From: Caulobacter segnis ATCC 21756
GTDB lineage: Bacteria; Pseudomonadota; Alphaproteobacteria; Caulobacterales; Caulobacteraceae
Direction of reading: 5' to 3'
Length of the DNA: 64,000 bases
Assembly: GCF_000092285.1 (NCBI RefSeq)
Contig: NC_014100.1
Location: 2,108,001-2,172,000 of the forward strand
Positions within the stretch are counted from its first letter, which is position 1. Every line of letters starts with the position of its first letter. Of this stretch, positions 25,304-37,104 are shown one piece after another. The position numbers and the translations under genes were made by a program. The notes below the pieces were generated by a model that had not been told where the DNA came from, made no database searches, and was given only the letters and a program-made list of their open reading frames with translations.

Positions 25304-25317
25304 TCGAAGTCGTGCGT

Positions 25318-25830
25318 CTAGAGCATCAGCCCATACAGCCGACGATCGCGGCGTTCGCCGTCCCGATGCACCGAGCCCTTCAGATAGCCTTCGGGCTTGA
25401 AGCCCAGCTTCTCCAGCAGCCGCTCGGCGTGATCGCCGATGTGAGCGCTGGCCACCAGGCTCTTCAGGCCGTCGCTGGCGGCGTGGGCGAGCAGGGCCGT
25501 GACGGCCTCGTAGCCGAAGCCGCGGCCCCAGTTGTCGCGGGCGATCACGAAGCGGATTTCGGCGCGGCCGTGGCGGCGGTCCAAGTCTATGAACTCGCAA
25601 TAGCCGAGGAACAGGCCGCTATGGGTATGGCGGATCGACCAGTAGGCCGCCTCGCCGGCGGCCATCTGCTCGACCTGGTAGGCCACGCGTCGGGCGACCT
25701 CGTCAGGATCCTCGATGGGTTCCTGGTCGAGATTGGACATCACCTCGGCGTCGCTCAGGAACGGATAGACCCGCGGGGCGTCATCGACCGTCAAGGGGGC
25801 GAGGGTCAGGCGGGTTGTCTCGAGAATCAT
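25318..25830 (-). CDS. GNAT family N-acetyltransferase (RimJ/RimL type)
   Basis: 170 residues from the ATG at 25830. It opens MILETTRLTLAPLTVDDAPRVYPFLSDAEVM, the usual start of RimJ/RimL-like enzymes, and has the acetyl-CoA loop at FVIARDNWGRGFGYEAVTALLAHA and the motif B strand-helix ERLLEKLGFKPEGYLKGSVHRDGERRDRRLYGLML. The substrate may be a protein N-terminus or a small amine and cannot be told. Its 3' end abuts repeat copy A. It is divergent from secG. Confidence 0.87.
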   Translation of the reverse strand: MILETTRLTLAPLTVDDAPRVYPFLSDAEVMSNLDQEPIEDPDEVARRVAYQVEQMAAGEAAYWSIRHTHSGLFLGYCEFIDLDRRHGRAEIRFVIARDNWGRGFGYEAVTALLAHAASDGLKSLVASAHIGDHAERLLEKLGFKPEGYLKGSVHRDGERRDRRLYGLML

Positions 25831-25995
25831 GCGGTCCAATATCTGGGGCTGGAAGGCTTATGGAAACGGGACTTTGGGACTTGCGTCGCGGCGCGCGCTT
25901 CCCAGCTATGGCGCGGAGGCGTCTCTAGTGGTAGAGGGGCCGCTTCGTTTTTCGCGCGACCTTTTGACCGCGCCCGGCTTGAGAACACATTCGTC

Positions 25996-26511
25996 ATGCT
26001 CATCGGCGTCCTGCTGGCCATCAACATCGTCGTCTGCCTCGGCCTGATCGGGGTGGTCCTGCTGCAACGCTCCGAGGGCGGCGCGCTGGGCATGGGCGGC
26101 GGTTCGTCCAGCTTCATGACCGCTCGCGGCGCCGGCGACCTGCTGACCCGCATCACCTGGATCCTGTTTTCGATCTTCCTGCTGATCAGCCTGACGCTGA
26201 CCATCCTGACGGGCCGCCTGAACAGCGGCGGTTCGGTGGTGGATCGCCTGGACATTCAGAACCTCGATTCCAAGGCTCTCAACGCCGCGCCGGCCGCTCC
26301 GGCTCCCGCTGACGCCGCCCCTGGGCCGATCCAGGCTCCGGCGCCGCAACTGAACACGCCGGCGCCGACCGCGCCGCAGCCCTCGCTACTGGCCCCGGCG
26401 CCTCAGGCCCAGCAGCCGGCCAAGAAGCCGGCGGCCCCCACGGCCAACAAGCCGGCCGAGGCCCCGACGCCCACGGTCGCCGCGCCCCCGGCCGAGCAGC
26501 CCAAGCCCTAA
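25996..26511 (+). CDS. secG: Preprotein translocase subunit SecG with long tail
   Basis: 171 residues from the ATG at 25996. The SecG core has two membrane segments (MLIGVLLAINIVVCLGLIGVVLLQ and TRITWILFSIFLLISLTLTILTG) joined by the conserved RSEGGALGMGGGSSSFMTARGAGDLLTR loop. It binds SecYE and aids protein translocation. The C-terminal 85 residues are almost only Ala, Pro and Gln, a tail common in alphaproteobacterial SecG and absent from the 110-residue E. coli protein. The pairing secG-pyrG is common in this class. The longer frame from 25312 runs through the GNAT gene on the other strand and is not real. Confidence 0.95.
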   Translation: MLIGVLLAINIVVCLGLIGVVLLQRSEGGALGMGGGSSSFMTARGAGDLLTRITWILFSIFLLISLTLTILTGRLNSGGSVVDRLDIQNLDSKALNAAPAAPAPADAAPGPIQAPAPQLNTPAPTAPQPSLLAPAPQAQQPAKKPAAPTANKPAEAPTPTVAAPPAEQPKP

Positions 26512-26536
26512 CCGCTTCCCCTCGGAAGCTTTCGTC

Positions 26537-26563
26537 CGACCCCCGAGGGCAACCCGGGGGTCG
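26537..26563 (+). terminator. Hairpin between secG and pyrG
   Basis: CGACCCCC and GGGGGTCG pair over 8 bp around an 11-base loop, with no clear T run. Either a weak terminator or an attenuator ahead of pyrG. Confidence 0.45.
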
Positions 26564-26621
26564 AAACTTGTTGATGAACGCAGGTCTTTTCACCGGCGTC
26601 GTCGAATCACGAGTAATCTGA

Positions 26622-28280
<1,659 letters not shown>

Positions 28281-28395
28281 TCACGAGGTTGCATCCTCCA
28301 ACAGATTCGGGCATAAGCGCGCCCTCACGCGGCGACCTGGGCATTGCCCGAGTCGCCGCTCTCGATTTTCACGCTCAGCGAGCAGAGTCACTTCG

Positions 28396-28578
28396 ATGGC
28401 CGTTCCCAAAAGAAAAACTTCGCCTTCTCGCCGGAACATGCGCCGGTCGCACCACGCCCTGGGCGCTAACTCGTTCATCGAGGACAAGGACACCGGCGAA
28501 CTGCGTCGTCCGCACCATGTCGATCTGAAGACCGGCATGTACAACGGCAAGCAGATCCTGACGCCGAAGGAAGACTAA
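28396..28578 (+). CDS. rpmF: 50S ribosomal protein L32
   Basis: 60 residues, starting [22 protein letters not shown], the L32 signature. A component of the large ribosomal subunit. The zinc-type CxxC of some L32 proteins is absent, as in other Caulobacter-type (C-minus) L32. In this class rpmF often stands alone or before plsX; here it is alone, with its own terminator 32 bases past the stop. Confidence 0.97.
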   Translation: MAVPKRKTSPSRRNMRRSHHALGANSFIEDKDTGELRRPHHVDLKTGMYNGKQILTPKED

Positions 28579-28609
28579 GGTCTTTCTTCCGTCTCCGACG
28601 GCTTGAAAG

Positions 28610-28639
28610 CGCCGCCCGGCTCAGCTGGGCGGCGTTTTT
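28610..28639 (+). terminator. Rho-independent terminator after rpmF
   Basis: CGCCGCCC and GGGCGGCG pair around GGCTCAGCT, followed by TTTTT. Textbook form. Confidence 0.92.
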
Positions 28640-28700
28640 CGTCGTATTTCCGTCATGCGTTGGCAAATCGGTGTTATCCTTCCAACAGGGAGGAGCGCCC

Positions 28701-29687
28701 ATGCTCACACGCCGGACCATAACGGCGGGACTGGGTCTATCGATGGCCGCGCCGCCAGCGTTGGCGGCGGCCGTCGCGCCGGTTCCATTGCCACAGCTTC
28801 CACCTTCGACCGGTTCACCGCCGCCCGATCAACTGGTGCTGCTCGACGCGGGCCTGGATCAGCACGCCCGCATGACCCTCGAAGTCGTGATCAACGGTCA
28901 AGGTCCCTTCCAGTTTGTGGTCGACACAGGTGCGGACCGCACCGTTTTGACGCCGGGCCTCGTCGAGCGACTATCACTGCCGGCCGGTCCGGAGATCATC
29001 GTCCACGGCGTCTCCGGCTCGGTGACCACGTCGACGGCCAGGATCGACAATCTGCGCGCCGGTGACGCCAAGCTCCAAGACGTGAACCTGCCCGTGCTGC
29101 CGTATGACCGCGTTGGAGCGGATGGACTTCTGGGAGTCGACATCCTGGAAGGCCGGAACATCGTCATGGATTTTCCGAGAAAACGCCTTGAGATCAGGCG
29201 CACTCAGAGAGTCTCGCAGGTCATGCGCATGTCGAGCGAGGTTTCGGTGGCGGCTGACGAGCAATTCGGACGGCTGACACTGGCCGATTCCCGGATCGGC
29301 GGCGTGAGGTCGCTGGCCTTCATAGACTCAGGCGGAGGCGTCAGCATTGGCAACATGGCCCTGGCGCGGGCCATCGCGACCCGCCGCCGCCGCACGCCTG
29401 ACTTTGTCCGGCCGGCCCGCTTGCTGACAGCCGGCGGCGAGATGCAGCTGGGCGAGTTCAGGCTGGTCCCATCCGTGCTGATGGGCGACCTGAGGATTAC
29501 GAACGTCCCCATGGCCTTCGCCGACCTGCACATCTTCGACCTCTGGTCGTTGAACAATCGACCGGCCGCCTTGATCGGCGTCGACATCCTTCGCCTGTTC
29601 GCACGCGTCGAGCTGGATTTTGGAGCGGGACGCGTTCTGTTCCGACTGGGGCAGGGCGGCTTGGCGCCTCGGATCTGGAACGCCTGA
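28701..29687 (+). CDS. Retroviral-type aspartyl protease family, exported
   Basis: 328 residues from the ATG at 28701 with GGGAGGAG upstream. The start MLTRRTITAGLGLSMAAPPALA is a signal peptide with twin arginines (TRRTI), so export may be by Tat. Two aspartyl protease half-sites are seen: FVVDTGADRTVLTPGLVERL at about 77-96 (D-T-G with the downstream hydrophobic pair) and AFIDSGGGVSIGNMALARA (D-S-G). Two half-sites in one chain imply a pepsin-like pseudo-dimer. Each is followed by the LLGVDIL / LIGVDILRLF pattern of the family. Substrate unknown; a role in the periplasm is inferred. Convergent with the crotonase gene. Confidence 0.85.
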   Translation: MLTRRTITAGLGLSMAAPPALAAAVAPVPLPQLPPSTGSPPPDQLVLLDAGLDQHARMTLEVVINGQGPFQFVVDTGADRTVLTPGLVERLSLPAGPEIIVHGVSGSVTTSTARIDNLRAGDAKLQDVNLPVLPYDRVGADGLLGVDILEGRNIVMDFPRKRLEIRRTQRVSQVMRMSSEVSVAADEQFGRLTLADSRIGGVRSLAFIDSGGGVSIGNMALARAIATRRRRTPDFVRPARLLTAGGEMQLGEFRLVPSVLMGDLRITNVPMAFADLHIFDLWSLNNRPAALIGVDILRLFARVELDFGAGRVLFRLGQGGLAPRIWNA

Positions 29688-30458
29688 CTACTGCGAGCGT
29701 CCGCGGTCCATCACCTGGCGGCGGCGCGCCTCGACCTTTTCCGGCGTGACCTCGCGATTGTGGCCGCTCGAGCGCTCGTGTTCGAGCGCCAGGGCTTCGC
29801 CGAAGGCGCGCGCATAGCCGTCGTCGATCAGGCCCTTGTAGAAGGCCAAGGTCTCGACCGGGATCGAGGCCATGTCCTCGGCGAGCTTCAAGGCTGTGGG
29901 CAGAAGATCGCTCGGCGCGGTGACGCGATTGACCAGGCCCCAGTCGGCGGCCGTCCGGGCGTCGAGGAAATTGCCGCTGAGCGACAGCTCCTTGGCGCGA
30001 TAGGGGCCGATCAGGCGCGACAGCTTCTGTGAGAGTCCCCAGCCGGGCATGATCCCGACCCGAGCGTGGGTATCGGCGAAGCGGGCGGTCTCGGAGGCGA
30101 TCAGCACGTCGCAGGCGAGGGCGAGTTCGAAGCCACCCGTGATCGCCACGCCATTGATCGCGCCGATGACGGGCTTTCGGCACCGCTCGACCGCCCTGAC
30201 CGGATTTGAGCGCGCGTCCTGGTCGTTGGCGGCGCCCATCGCCGAGGCGTCGCCGCCTAGCTCCTTGAGGTCCAGTCCCGCCGTGAAGGCGCGTTCGCCC
30301 GCGCCGGTCAGGATCACCACGCTGACGTCCTCATCGCCGTCCAGCGCCACCATGGCGTCGTAAAGCGCCAGCCTGAGGGCCTTGGAGAGCGCGTTCATCG
30401 CCTCGGGGCGGTTCAGGGTGACAATGGCGATCGGTCCGCGTCGTTCGACGTCCAGCAT
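29688..30458 (-). CDS. Enoyl-CoA hydratase/isomerase (crotonase) family
   Basis: 256 residues from the ATG at 30458 with GGGAGGATC upstream. The crotonase fold is clear: IVTLNRPEAMNALSKALRLAL, the first oxyanion-hole strand AFTAGLDLKELGG and the second PVIGAINGVAITGGFELALACDVLIAS, then FADTHARVGIMPGWGLSQKLSRLIG. At the place of the first catalytic Glu of hydratases the sequence has GFELALACD, with Glu retained, so hydratase activity is possible. It probably acts on acyl-CoA in beta-oxidation or amino-acid breakdown. Its stop is directly next to the protease stop; it is divergent from eno. Confidence 0.88.
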   Translation of the reverse strand: MLDVERRGPIAIVTLNRPEAMNALSKALRLALYDAMVALDGDEDVSVVILTGAGERAFTAGLDLKELGGDASAMGAANDQDARSNPVRAVERCRKPVIGAINGVAITGGFELALACDVLIASETARFADTHARVGIMPGWGLSQKLSRLIGPYRAKELSLSGNFLDARTAADWGLVNRVTAPSDLLPTALKLAEDMASIPVETLAFYKGLIDDGYARAFGEALALEHERSSGHNREVTPEKVEARRRQVMDRGRSQ

Positions 30459-30462
30459 GTGA

Positions 30463-31854
<1,392 letters not shown>

Positions 31855-31879
31855 ACTCTTCCATAGCGTTGGCTTTTGA

Positions 31880-31910
31880 GGGCGTGGCTTCGCAGGAGGC
31901 CGCGCCCTTT
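31880..31910 (+). terminator. Rho-independent terminator after eno
   Basis: GGGCGTGGC and its complement GCCGCGCCC (one G-T pair) form a 9-bp stem followed by TTTT, 25 bases after the eno stop. Confidence 0.8.
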
Positions 31911-32238
31911 TGCTTGTAGCCGGCCGTTTCGATCGCGCTCGGACCGTCGCCGATTCCGCCTATCGGGGAGCTCTCTGGCGGTGAGAGGGCGTCGTCAGGA
32001 AAGGTTAACCCACAAATTTTCTAAAAGGGTCGCATTGGTTTCAAAAGAGACCAGTTTTCGCGCCTTCGCTACCGCGAAATGGCTTCGGCGATGCGGCATC
32101 TAGATGCGGCTGAAACCATCTCACGTGAAAGCACCGCCCCGGGGTCATCGCTGCGAGAGACCGGCGTTCGCAACACCCAGATTTAGAAGGCGTTAAGCAG
32201 GGTCAGCGATCCTGCGAATCCCTCTTTGGGACGCTCAG
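31911..32238. other. Intergenic region before ftsB
   Basis: About 330 bases without a supported gene. It has an AT-rich core (GGTTAACCCACAAATTTTCTAAAAGG near 32004-32030, with palindromic GGTTAACC) and must hold the ftsB promoter. The GGTTAACC holds a TTAACC half site like that of CtrA, but with no second half at the right spacing. Confidence 0.5.
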
Positions 32239-32541
32239 ATGTTCGCCCGACTGCAACCTTTCCTGCCGACCGCGGCGATTTTCTTCCTGATTTTTTACTT
32301 CGCCTTTCACGCTCTGACCGGTGATCGGGGCCTGCTGTCCATTTCGCAGCGCAATGCGGACCTCGCAGCAAAAACAAAGGAACTCAGGAAGATACGTGCA
32401 GAGAGGATGGACCTGGAGGCCCGCGCTCGTCTATTACGCAGCGGCAGTCTGTCGGCCGACCTGCTGGAAGAGCGCGCGCGCTCGCTCCTAGGATACGCCG
32501 ACCCGAGGGACTATGTGATCCGGGTCAAGCGTTCGAGCTGA
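32239..32541 (+). CDS. ftsB: Septum formation initiator, FtsB/DivIC family
   Basis: 100 residues: a short N-terminus, one membrane segment (about 9-27, TAAIFFLIFYFAFHAL), then a coiled coil (LSISQRNADLAAKTKELRKIRAERMDLEARARLL) and the family end EERARSLLGYADPRDYVIRVK. FtsB-type proteins join FtsL and FtsQ in the divisome and help activate septal peptidoglycan synthesis. Placement between eno and pdhA is the rule in alphaproteobacteria and supports the call. The start is ATG 32239. Confidence 0.88.
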   Translation: MFARLQPFLPTAAIFFLIFYFAFHALTGDRGLLSISQRNADLAAKTKELRKIRAERMDLEARARLLRSGSLSADLLEERARSLLGYADPRDYVIRVKRSS

Positions 32542-32707
32542 CCGAATCCATAATCCTTTGGAATCGATTGTCAGCCGGCGCGGCGCCATTTGGCTCCGTG
32601 CCGCTTGATGGTGCACTAGAGCGTTTCCTTCGCGGAACCGACGACTTTTTCGGCGGGAAATGCTCTCAAGACGAAGGCCGCGATGAAGATTGGCCAGGGA
32701 GATTTGA

Positions 32708-33739
32708 ATGGCGCGTACGCGCAAGGCTGAGGCCTCAGAGGGGAAGGCGGCTGACACCGGTGTCAACGCCTTCGTCGGAAAAGACGAACTCCTGAAATTC
32801 TATCAGGACATGCTGCTGATCCGCCGCTTCGAGGAGCGAGCCGGCCAGCTGTACGGCATGGGTCTGATCGGCGGCTTCTGCCACCTGTACATCGGTCAGG
32901 AAGCCATCGCGGTCGGCATGCAGTCGATCTCGCAGAAGGGTGACCAGATCATCACCGGCTACCGCGACCACGGCCACATGCTGGCCGCGGGCATGGATCC
33001 GCGCGAGGTCATGGCCGAGCTGACCGGCCGCGCCGGCGGCTCGTCCAAGGGCAAGGGCGGCTCGATGCACATGTTCGACGTCGAGACCGGCTTCTACGGC
33101 GGTCACGGCATCGTCGGCGCGCAGGTTTCGCTGGGCACGGGTCTCGCGCTCGCCAACGCCTACAAGGGCAACGGCAACGTGTCGTACGCCTACATGGGCG
33201 ACGGCGCGGCCAACCAGGGCCAGGTCTACGAGAGCTTCAACATGGCCCAGCTCTGGAAGCTGCCGGTCGTGTACGTGATCGAGAACAACCAGTACGCGAT
33301 GGGCACCGCCGTCGAGCGCTCCGCCTCTGAGACCGCCTTCCACAAGCGCGGTATCTCGTTCCGCATTCCGGGCGAGGAAGTCGACGGCATGGACGTCGTC
33401 GCCGTCCGTGAAGCCGGCGCCCGCGCCACCGAGCACGCCCGCAGCGGCCAAGGTCCCTACATCCTCGAGATGAAGACCTATCGCTATCGCGGCCACTCGA
33501 TGTCGGACCCGGCCAAGTACCGGACGAAGGAAGAGGTCGACGAGGTCAAGACGACCCGCGATCCGATCGACCACATCAAGGAGCGCCTGGCCAAGGCTGG
33601 CGTCACCGAAGACGACCTGAAGAGCGTCGACGCGGAAGTGAAGCGCATCGTCGCCGAAGCCGCCGAGTTCGCTCGCACGAGCCCCGAGCCGGATCCCTCG
33701 GAACTGTACACTGACGTATACCTGGAGGCCGCCGAGTGA
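32708..33739 (+). CDS. pdhA: Pyruvate dehydrogenase E1 component, alpha subunit
   Basis: 343 residues from the ATG at 32708. It carries the thiamine pyrophosphate site: [31 protein letters not shown] (GDG-x25-NN motif, about 160-195), and substrate channel residues in [28 protein letters not shown] and YRDHGHMLA. The loop [20 protein letters not shown] holds the serines that are phosphorylated in eukaryotic homologues. It decarboxylates pyruvate with PdhB. The GTG of pdhB overlaps its stop (GTGA), so the two are co-translated. The heterotetrameric alpha/beta E1 is usual for alphaproteobacteria. Confidence 0.98.
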   Translation: MARTRKAEASEGKAADTGVNAFVGKDELLKFYQDMLLIRRFEERAGQLYGMGLIGGFCHLYIGQEAIAVGMQSISQKGDQIITGYRDHGHMLAAGMDPREVMAELTGRAGGSSKGKGGSMHMFDVETGFYGGHGIVGAQVSLGTGLALANAYKGNGNVSYAYMGDGAANQGQVYESFNMAQLWKLPVVYVIENNQYAMGTAVERSASETAFHKRGISFRIPGEEVDGMDVVAVREAGARATEHARSGQGPYILEMKTYRYRGHSMSDPAKYRTKEEVDEVKTTRDPIDHIKERLAKAGVTEDDLKSVDAEVKRIVAEAAEFARTSPEPDPSELYTDVYLEAAE

Positions 33740-35094
33740 CGGACATCCTGATGCCCGCCCTTTCTCCCACCATGGAGGAAGGCACCCTGGCCAAATGGCT
33801 GGTCAAGGAAGGCGACACCATCAAGGCCGGCGACGTGATCGCCGAGATCGAGACCGACAAGGCGACGATGGAAGTCGAAGCCGTCGACGAAGGCGTGGTG
33901 GAAGCCATCCTGGTCCCGGCCGGCAGTGAGAACGTCAAGGTCAACACGCTGATCGCTCGCCTGAAGGGCGAAGGCGAAGCCGCCTCGACGCCCGCCGCTG
34001 CGCCGGCTCCGGCCGCTGAGGCCGCGCCGGCTCCGGTCGCCACGGCCCCGGCCGCCGGCCCGATCTCGGCCGCCTCGACCTTCGCCGATCCGGAAGTCCC
34101 GGCCGGCACGCCGATGAAGAAGATCACGGTCCGCGACGCCCTTCGCGACGCCATGGCCGAAGAGATGCGTCGCGACGACCGCGTGTTCCTGATGGGCGAG
34201 GAAGTCGCCCAGTACCAGGGCGCCTACAAGGTCAGCCGCGACCTGCTGCAGGAATTCGGCGACAAGCGCGTCGTCGACACCCCGATCACCGAGCACGGCT
34301 TCGCCGGCATGGGCGTCGGCGCGGCCATGGCCGGCCTGAAGCCGATCGTCGAGTTCATGACTTGGAACTTCGCCATGCAGGCGATCGACCAGATCATCAA
34401 CTCGGCCGCCAAGACGCTCTACATGTCGGGCGGTCAGATCAAGTCGTCGATCGTGTTCCGCGGCCCCAACGGCGCGGCTTCGCGCGTGGCGGCTCAGCAC
34501 AGCCAGGACTACGCCGCCTGGTACGGCAACGTCCCGGGCCTGAAGGTCATCGCGCCTTACGACGCCGCTGACGCCAAGGGCCTTCTGAAGGCCGCGATCC
34601 GCGATCCGAACCCGGTCGTCTTCCTCGAGCACGAGATGATGTACGGCCACGAGTTCGACATCCCGGACGTCGAGGACTGGGTCGTGCCGATCGGCAAGGC
34701 CAAGGTCCGTCGCGAAGGTTCGGACGTGACGCTGGTGGCCTACAGCCGAATGGTCGGCTTCGCGCTGAAAGCGGCCGAGGAGCTGGAGAAGGAAGGCATT
34801 CAGGCGGAGGTCGTCGACCTGCGCACGATCCGTCCGATGGACCACGCGACCATCCTGGAAAGCGTCAAGAAGACCAACCGCCTGGTCACGGTCGAGGAAG
34901 GCTGGGGCCCGATGGGCGTCGGCGCCGAGATCGTCGCCCGCATCACCGAGCACGGCTTCGACTACCTGGACGCCCCGCCGCTGCGGGTCCACCAGGAAGA
35001 CGTGCCGCTGCCCTATGCGGCGAACCTGGAAGCCCTGTCGCTGCCCTCGGTCGAGAAGATCGTGAAGGCCGCGAAGGCGGTCAGCTACCGCTAA
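33736..35094 (+). CDS. pdhB: Pyruvate dehydrogenase E1 component, beta subunit, with N-terminal lipoyl domain
   Basis: 452 residues from GTG 33736. Residues 1-80 are a lipoyl domain ([20 protein letters not shown]; lipoylated Lys in [12 protein letters not shown]), then an Ala/Pro linker (about 80-115), then the E1-beta domain from [21 protein letters not shown] through [28 protein letters not shown] to [14 protein letters not shown]. The lipoyl fusion on E1-beta is found in many alphaproteobacteria. It works with PdhA to transfer the acetyl group to E2. The lipoyl-coding DNA is about 85% identical to that of pdhC 1.5 kb downstream. Confidence 0.97.
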   Translation: MTDILMPALSPTMEEGTLAKWLVKEGDTIKAGDVIAEIETDKATMEVEAVDEGVVEAILVPAGSENVKVNTLIARLKGEGEAASTPAAAPAPAAEAAPAPVATAPAAGPISAASTFADPEVPAGTPMKKITVRDALRDAMAEEMRRDDRVFLMGEEVAQYQGAYKVSRDLLQEFGDKRVVDTPITEHGFAGMGVGAAMAGLKPIVEFMTWNFAMQAIDQIINSAAKTLYMSGGQIKSSIVFRGPNGAASRVAAQHSQDYAAWYGNVPGLKVIAPYDAADAKGLLKAAIRDPNPVVFLEHEMMYGHEFDIPDVEDWVVPIGKAKVRREGSDVTLVAYSRMVGFALKAAEELEKEGIQAEVVDLRTIRPMDHATILESVKKTNRLVTVEEGWGPMGVGAEIVARITEHGFDYLDAPPLRVHQEDVPLPYAANLEALSLPSVEKIVKAAKAVSYR

Positions 35095-35240
35095 GACCGG
35101 CGCGGCCCTCGCCCTCGACGGCGGGGGCCGCATCGTCTTGGCCAACGAATTCATCCCGCCGCGAGGCGGGGTATCGTGGACGACGGCCCAAATACTCCAA
35201 GGGGGCCGTGAAAGTCCCGAACGCTTGAGGAAGAAGCTCA

Positions 35241-36530
35241 ATGTCGATCGACATCCTGATGCCCGCCCTGTCGCCCACCATGGAGGAGGGGACCCTCGCC
35301 AAGTGGCACGTCAAGGTCGGTGACACCGTCAAGGCCGGCGACGTGATCGCCGAGATCGAAACCGACAAGGCCACTATGGAAGTCGAGGCCGTCGACGAAG
35401 GCGTGGTCGAGGCCATCCTGGTCGACGCCGGAACCGAGAACGTCAAGGTCAACGCCCTGATCGCCAAGCTGGCGGGCGAGGGCGAGAGCCCCGCGCCGGC
35501 CCCGAAGGCCGAGGCGCCCAAGGCCGCCGCCGCTGCTCCGGCCCCGACGGCTGCTCCCGCCGCCCCGGCTCCTGCCGCGCCCGCGCCGGCGGCTCCGGTC
35601 GCCGCCGACGGCTCGCGCGTCTTCGCCTCGCCGCTGGCGCGTCGTCTGGCCTCGGCCGCTGGCCTGGACCTGAAGAGCATCAAGGGCACCGGCCCGCACG
35701 GCCGTGTCATCAAGTCCGACGTCGAGGCCGCCAAGTCGGGCGCGCCCGCCGCCAAGGCCGCTCCGGCCTCGACCAGCGCCGCTCCGGCCGCCGCCGAGCC
35801 CCGCAAGGCTCTGTCGCTGGAGCAGATGGGCATCCCCGCCGGCTCGTACGACCTCGTCCCGCTGGACGGCATGCGCAAGACGATCGCGCGTCGCCTGACG
35901 GATAGCTTCCGCGACGTGCCGCACTTCCCGCTGCAGATCGATCTCGAGATCGACGCCCTGCTGGCGGCCCGCGCCAAGATCAACAGCCTGCTGGAAAAGC
36001 AGGGCGTGAAGGTCTCGGTCAACGACATCGTCATCAAGGCCGCCGCCGTGGCCCTGAAGCAGGTGCCGGAAGCCAACGCCAGCTACACGCCTGAAGGCAT
36101 CGCCATGCACCACAACGCCGACATCGCGGTGGCCGTGGCGATCGACGGCGGGCTGATCACCCCGATCATCCGCAAGGCCGAAACCAAGGGCCTGGCCCAA
36201 ATCTCGGCCGAGATGAAGGACCTGGCCCAGCGCGCCAAGGACAAGAAGCTGAAGCCCGAGGAATTCCAGGGCGGCACCTTCTCGATCTCGAACCTCGGCA
36301 TGTTCGGCATCAAGTCGTTCGCCTCGATCATCAACGAGCCGCAAGGCGCGATCATGAGCGTCGGCGCGGGCGAACAGCGTCCGGTCGTCAAGAACGGCGA
36401 GCTCAAGGTCGCCACGGTCATGACCGTGACCCTGACCTGCGATCACCGCGTGGTCGACGGCGCGATCGGCGCCAAGTTCCTGGCGGCCTTCAAGCCGTTG
36501 ATCGAAGAGCCGCTGACCCTGATCGTCTAA
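35241..36530 (+). CDS. pdhC: Dihydrolipoamide acetyltransferase, E2 of pyruvate dehydrogenase
   Basis: 429 residues. Domains in order: lipoyl (1-80; Lys in [12 protein letters not shown]), Ala/Pro linker, peripheral subunit-binding domain ([36 protein letters not shown], about 130-165), second linker, and the catalytic acetyltransferase domain from [28 protein letters not shown] to the active-site [16 protein letters not shown] (His near 405). It transfers acetyl from lipoate to CoA and forms the complex core. It starts 146 bases after pdhB at an ATG with GAGGAAG. Also called aceF. Confidence 0.98.
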   Translation: MSIDILMPALSPTMEEGTLAKWHVKVGDTVKAGDVIAEIETDKATMEVEAVDEGVVEAILVDAGTENVKVNALIAKLAGEGESPAPAPKAEAPKAAAAAPAPTAAPAAPAPAAPAPAAPVAADGSRVFASPLARRLASAAGLDLKSIKGTGPHGRVIKSDVEAAKSGAPAAKAAPASTSAAPAAAEPRKALSLEQMGIPAGSYDLVPLDGMRKTIARRLTDSFRDVPHFPLQIDLEIDALLAARAKINSLLEKQGVKVSVNDIVIKAAAVALKQVPEANASYTPEGIAMHHNADIAVAVAIDGGLITPIIRKAETKGLAQISAEMKDLAQRAKDKKLKPEEFQGGTFSISNLGMFGIKSFASIINEPQGAIMSVGAGEQRPVVKNGELKVATVMTVTLTCDHRVVDGAIGAKFLAAFKPLIEEPLTLIV

Positions 36531-36546
36531 GCGGCGGGAGGACGAG

Positions 36547-37023
36547 ATGTCCGTCTACGACTACTCGGCCAAGACGCTGGACGGCCAGGACGCGAGCTTG
36601 GCCGAGTATCGCGGCCAGGTTCTGCTGATCGTCAACACGGCCAGCAAGTGCGGCTTCACTCCCCAGTACGAGGGGCTGGAGCAGCTGTGGCGGACCTACA
36701 AGGATCGTGGCTTCACGATCCTGGCCTTCCCCTGCAACCAGTTCGGCGCCCAGGAGCCGGGTGATGCGTCCGAGATCGCGAACTTCTGCTCGCTGACCTA
36801 TGACGTCACCTTCCCGGTGATGTCGAAGATCGACGTCAACGGCGGCGACGCCCACCCGCTCTACAAGTTCCTCAAGAAGGAACAGAAGGGCCTGCTGGGC
36901 ACCGAGGCGATCAAGTGGAACTTCACCAAGTTCCTGATCGGCCGTGACGGCGAGGTGGTGGAGCGGTTCGCGCCCACCACCAAGCCTGAAGACCTGACGG
37001 CGGCGATCGAAGCGCTGCTCTGA
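36547..37023 (+). CDS. Glutathione peroxidase family protein
   Basis: 158 residues. The thioredoxin-like fold has the peroxidatic Cys in NTASKCGFTPQYEGLE (about 36), the Gln of FPCNQFGAQEPG and Trp of IKWNFTKFLIGRDG, the catalytic tetrad of the family (Cys in place of Sec). A second Cys in FPCNQF and a third in NFCSL may allow thioredoxin as reductant. It detoxifies peroxides. It sits 16 bases after pdhC and before lpd and is probably in the same transcript, close to enzymes whose lipoyl groups are prone to oxidation. Confidence 0.93.
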   Translation: MSVYDYSAKTLDGQDASLAEYRGQVLLIVNTASKCGFTPQYEGLEQLWRTYKDRGFTILAFPCNQFGAQEPGDASEIANFCSLTYDVTFPVMSKIDVNGGDAHPLYKFLKKEQKGLLGTEAIKWNFTKFLIGRDGEVVERFAPTTKPEDLTAAIEALL

Positions 37024-37104
37024 AATTTCCCCGGACTGGTCTTCGGACTGGTCGACCGTCGCGCCGCTCCCTCGGCCGGCGTCCAAGCTAGGGTTGAGAA
37101 GACT

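Noticed and set aside
25920..25960. tRNA-like string (GTCTCTAGTGGTAGAGG) upstream of secG
   Set aside because: No acceptor stem, anticodon arm or T-loop motif (GTTCGA) in the right places.
31995..32015. CtrA site before ftsB (GGTTAACC)
   Set aside because: Only one half site; no second TTAA at seven-base spacing.
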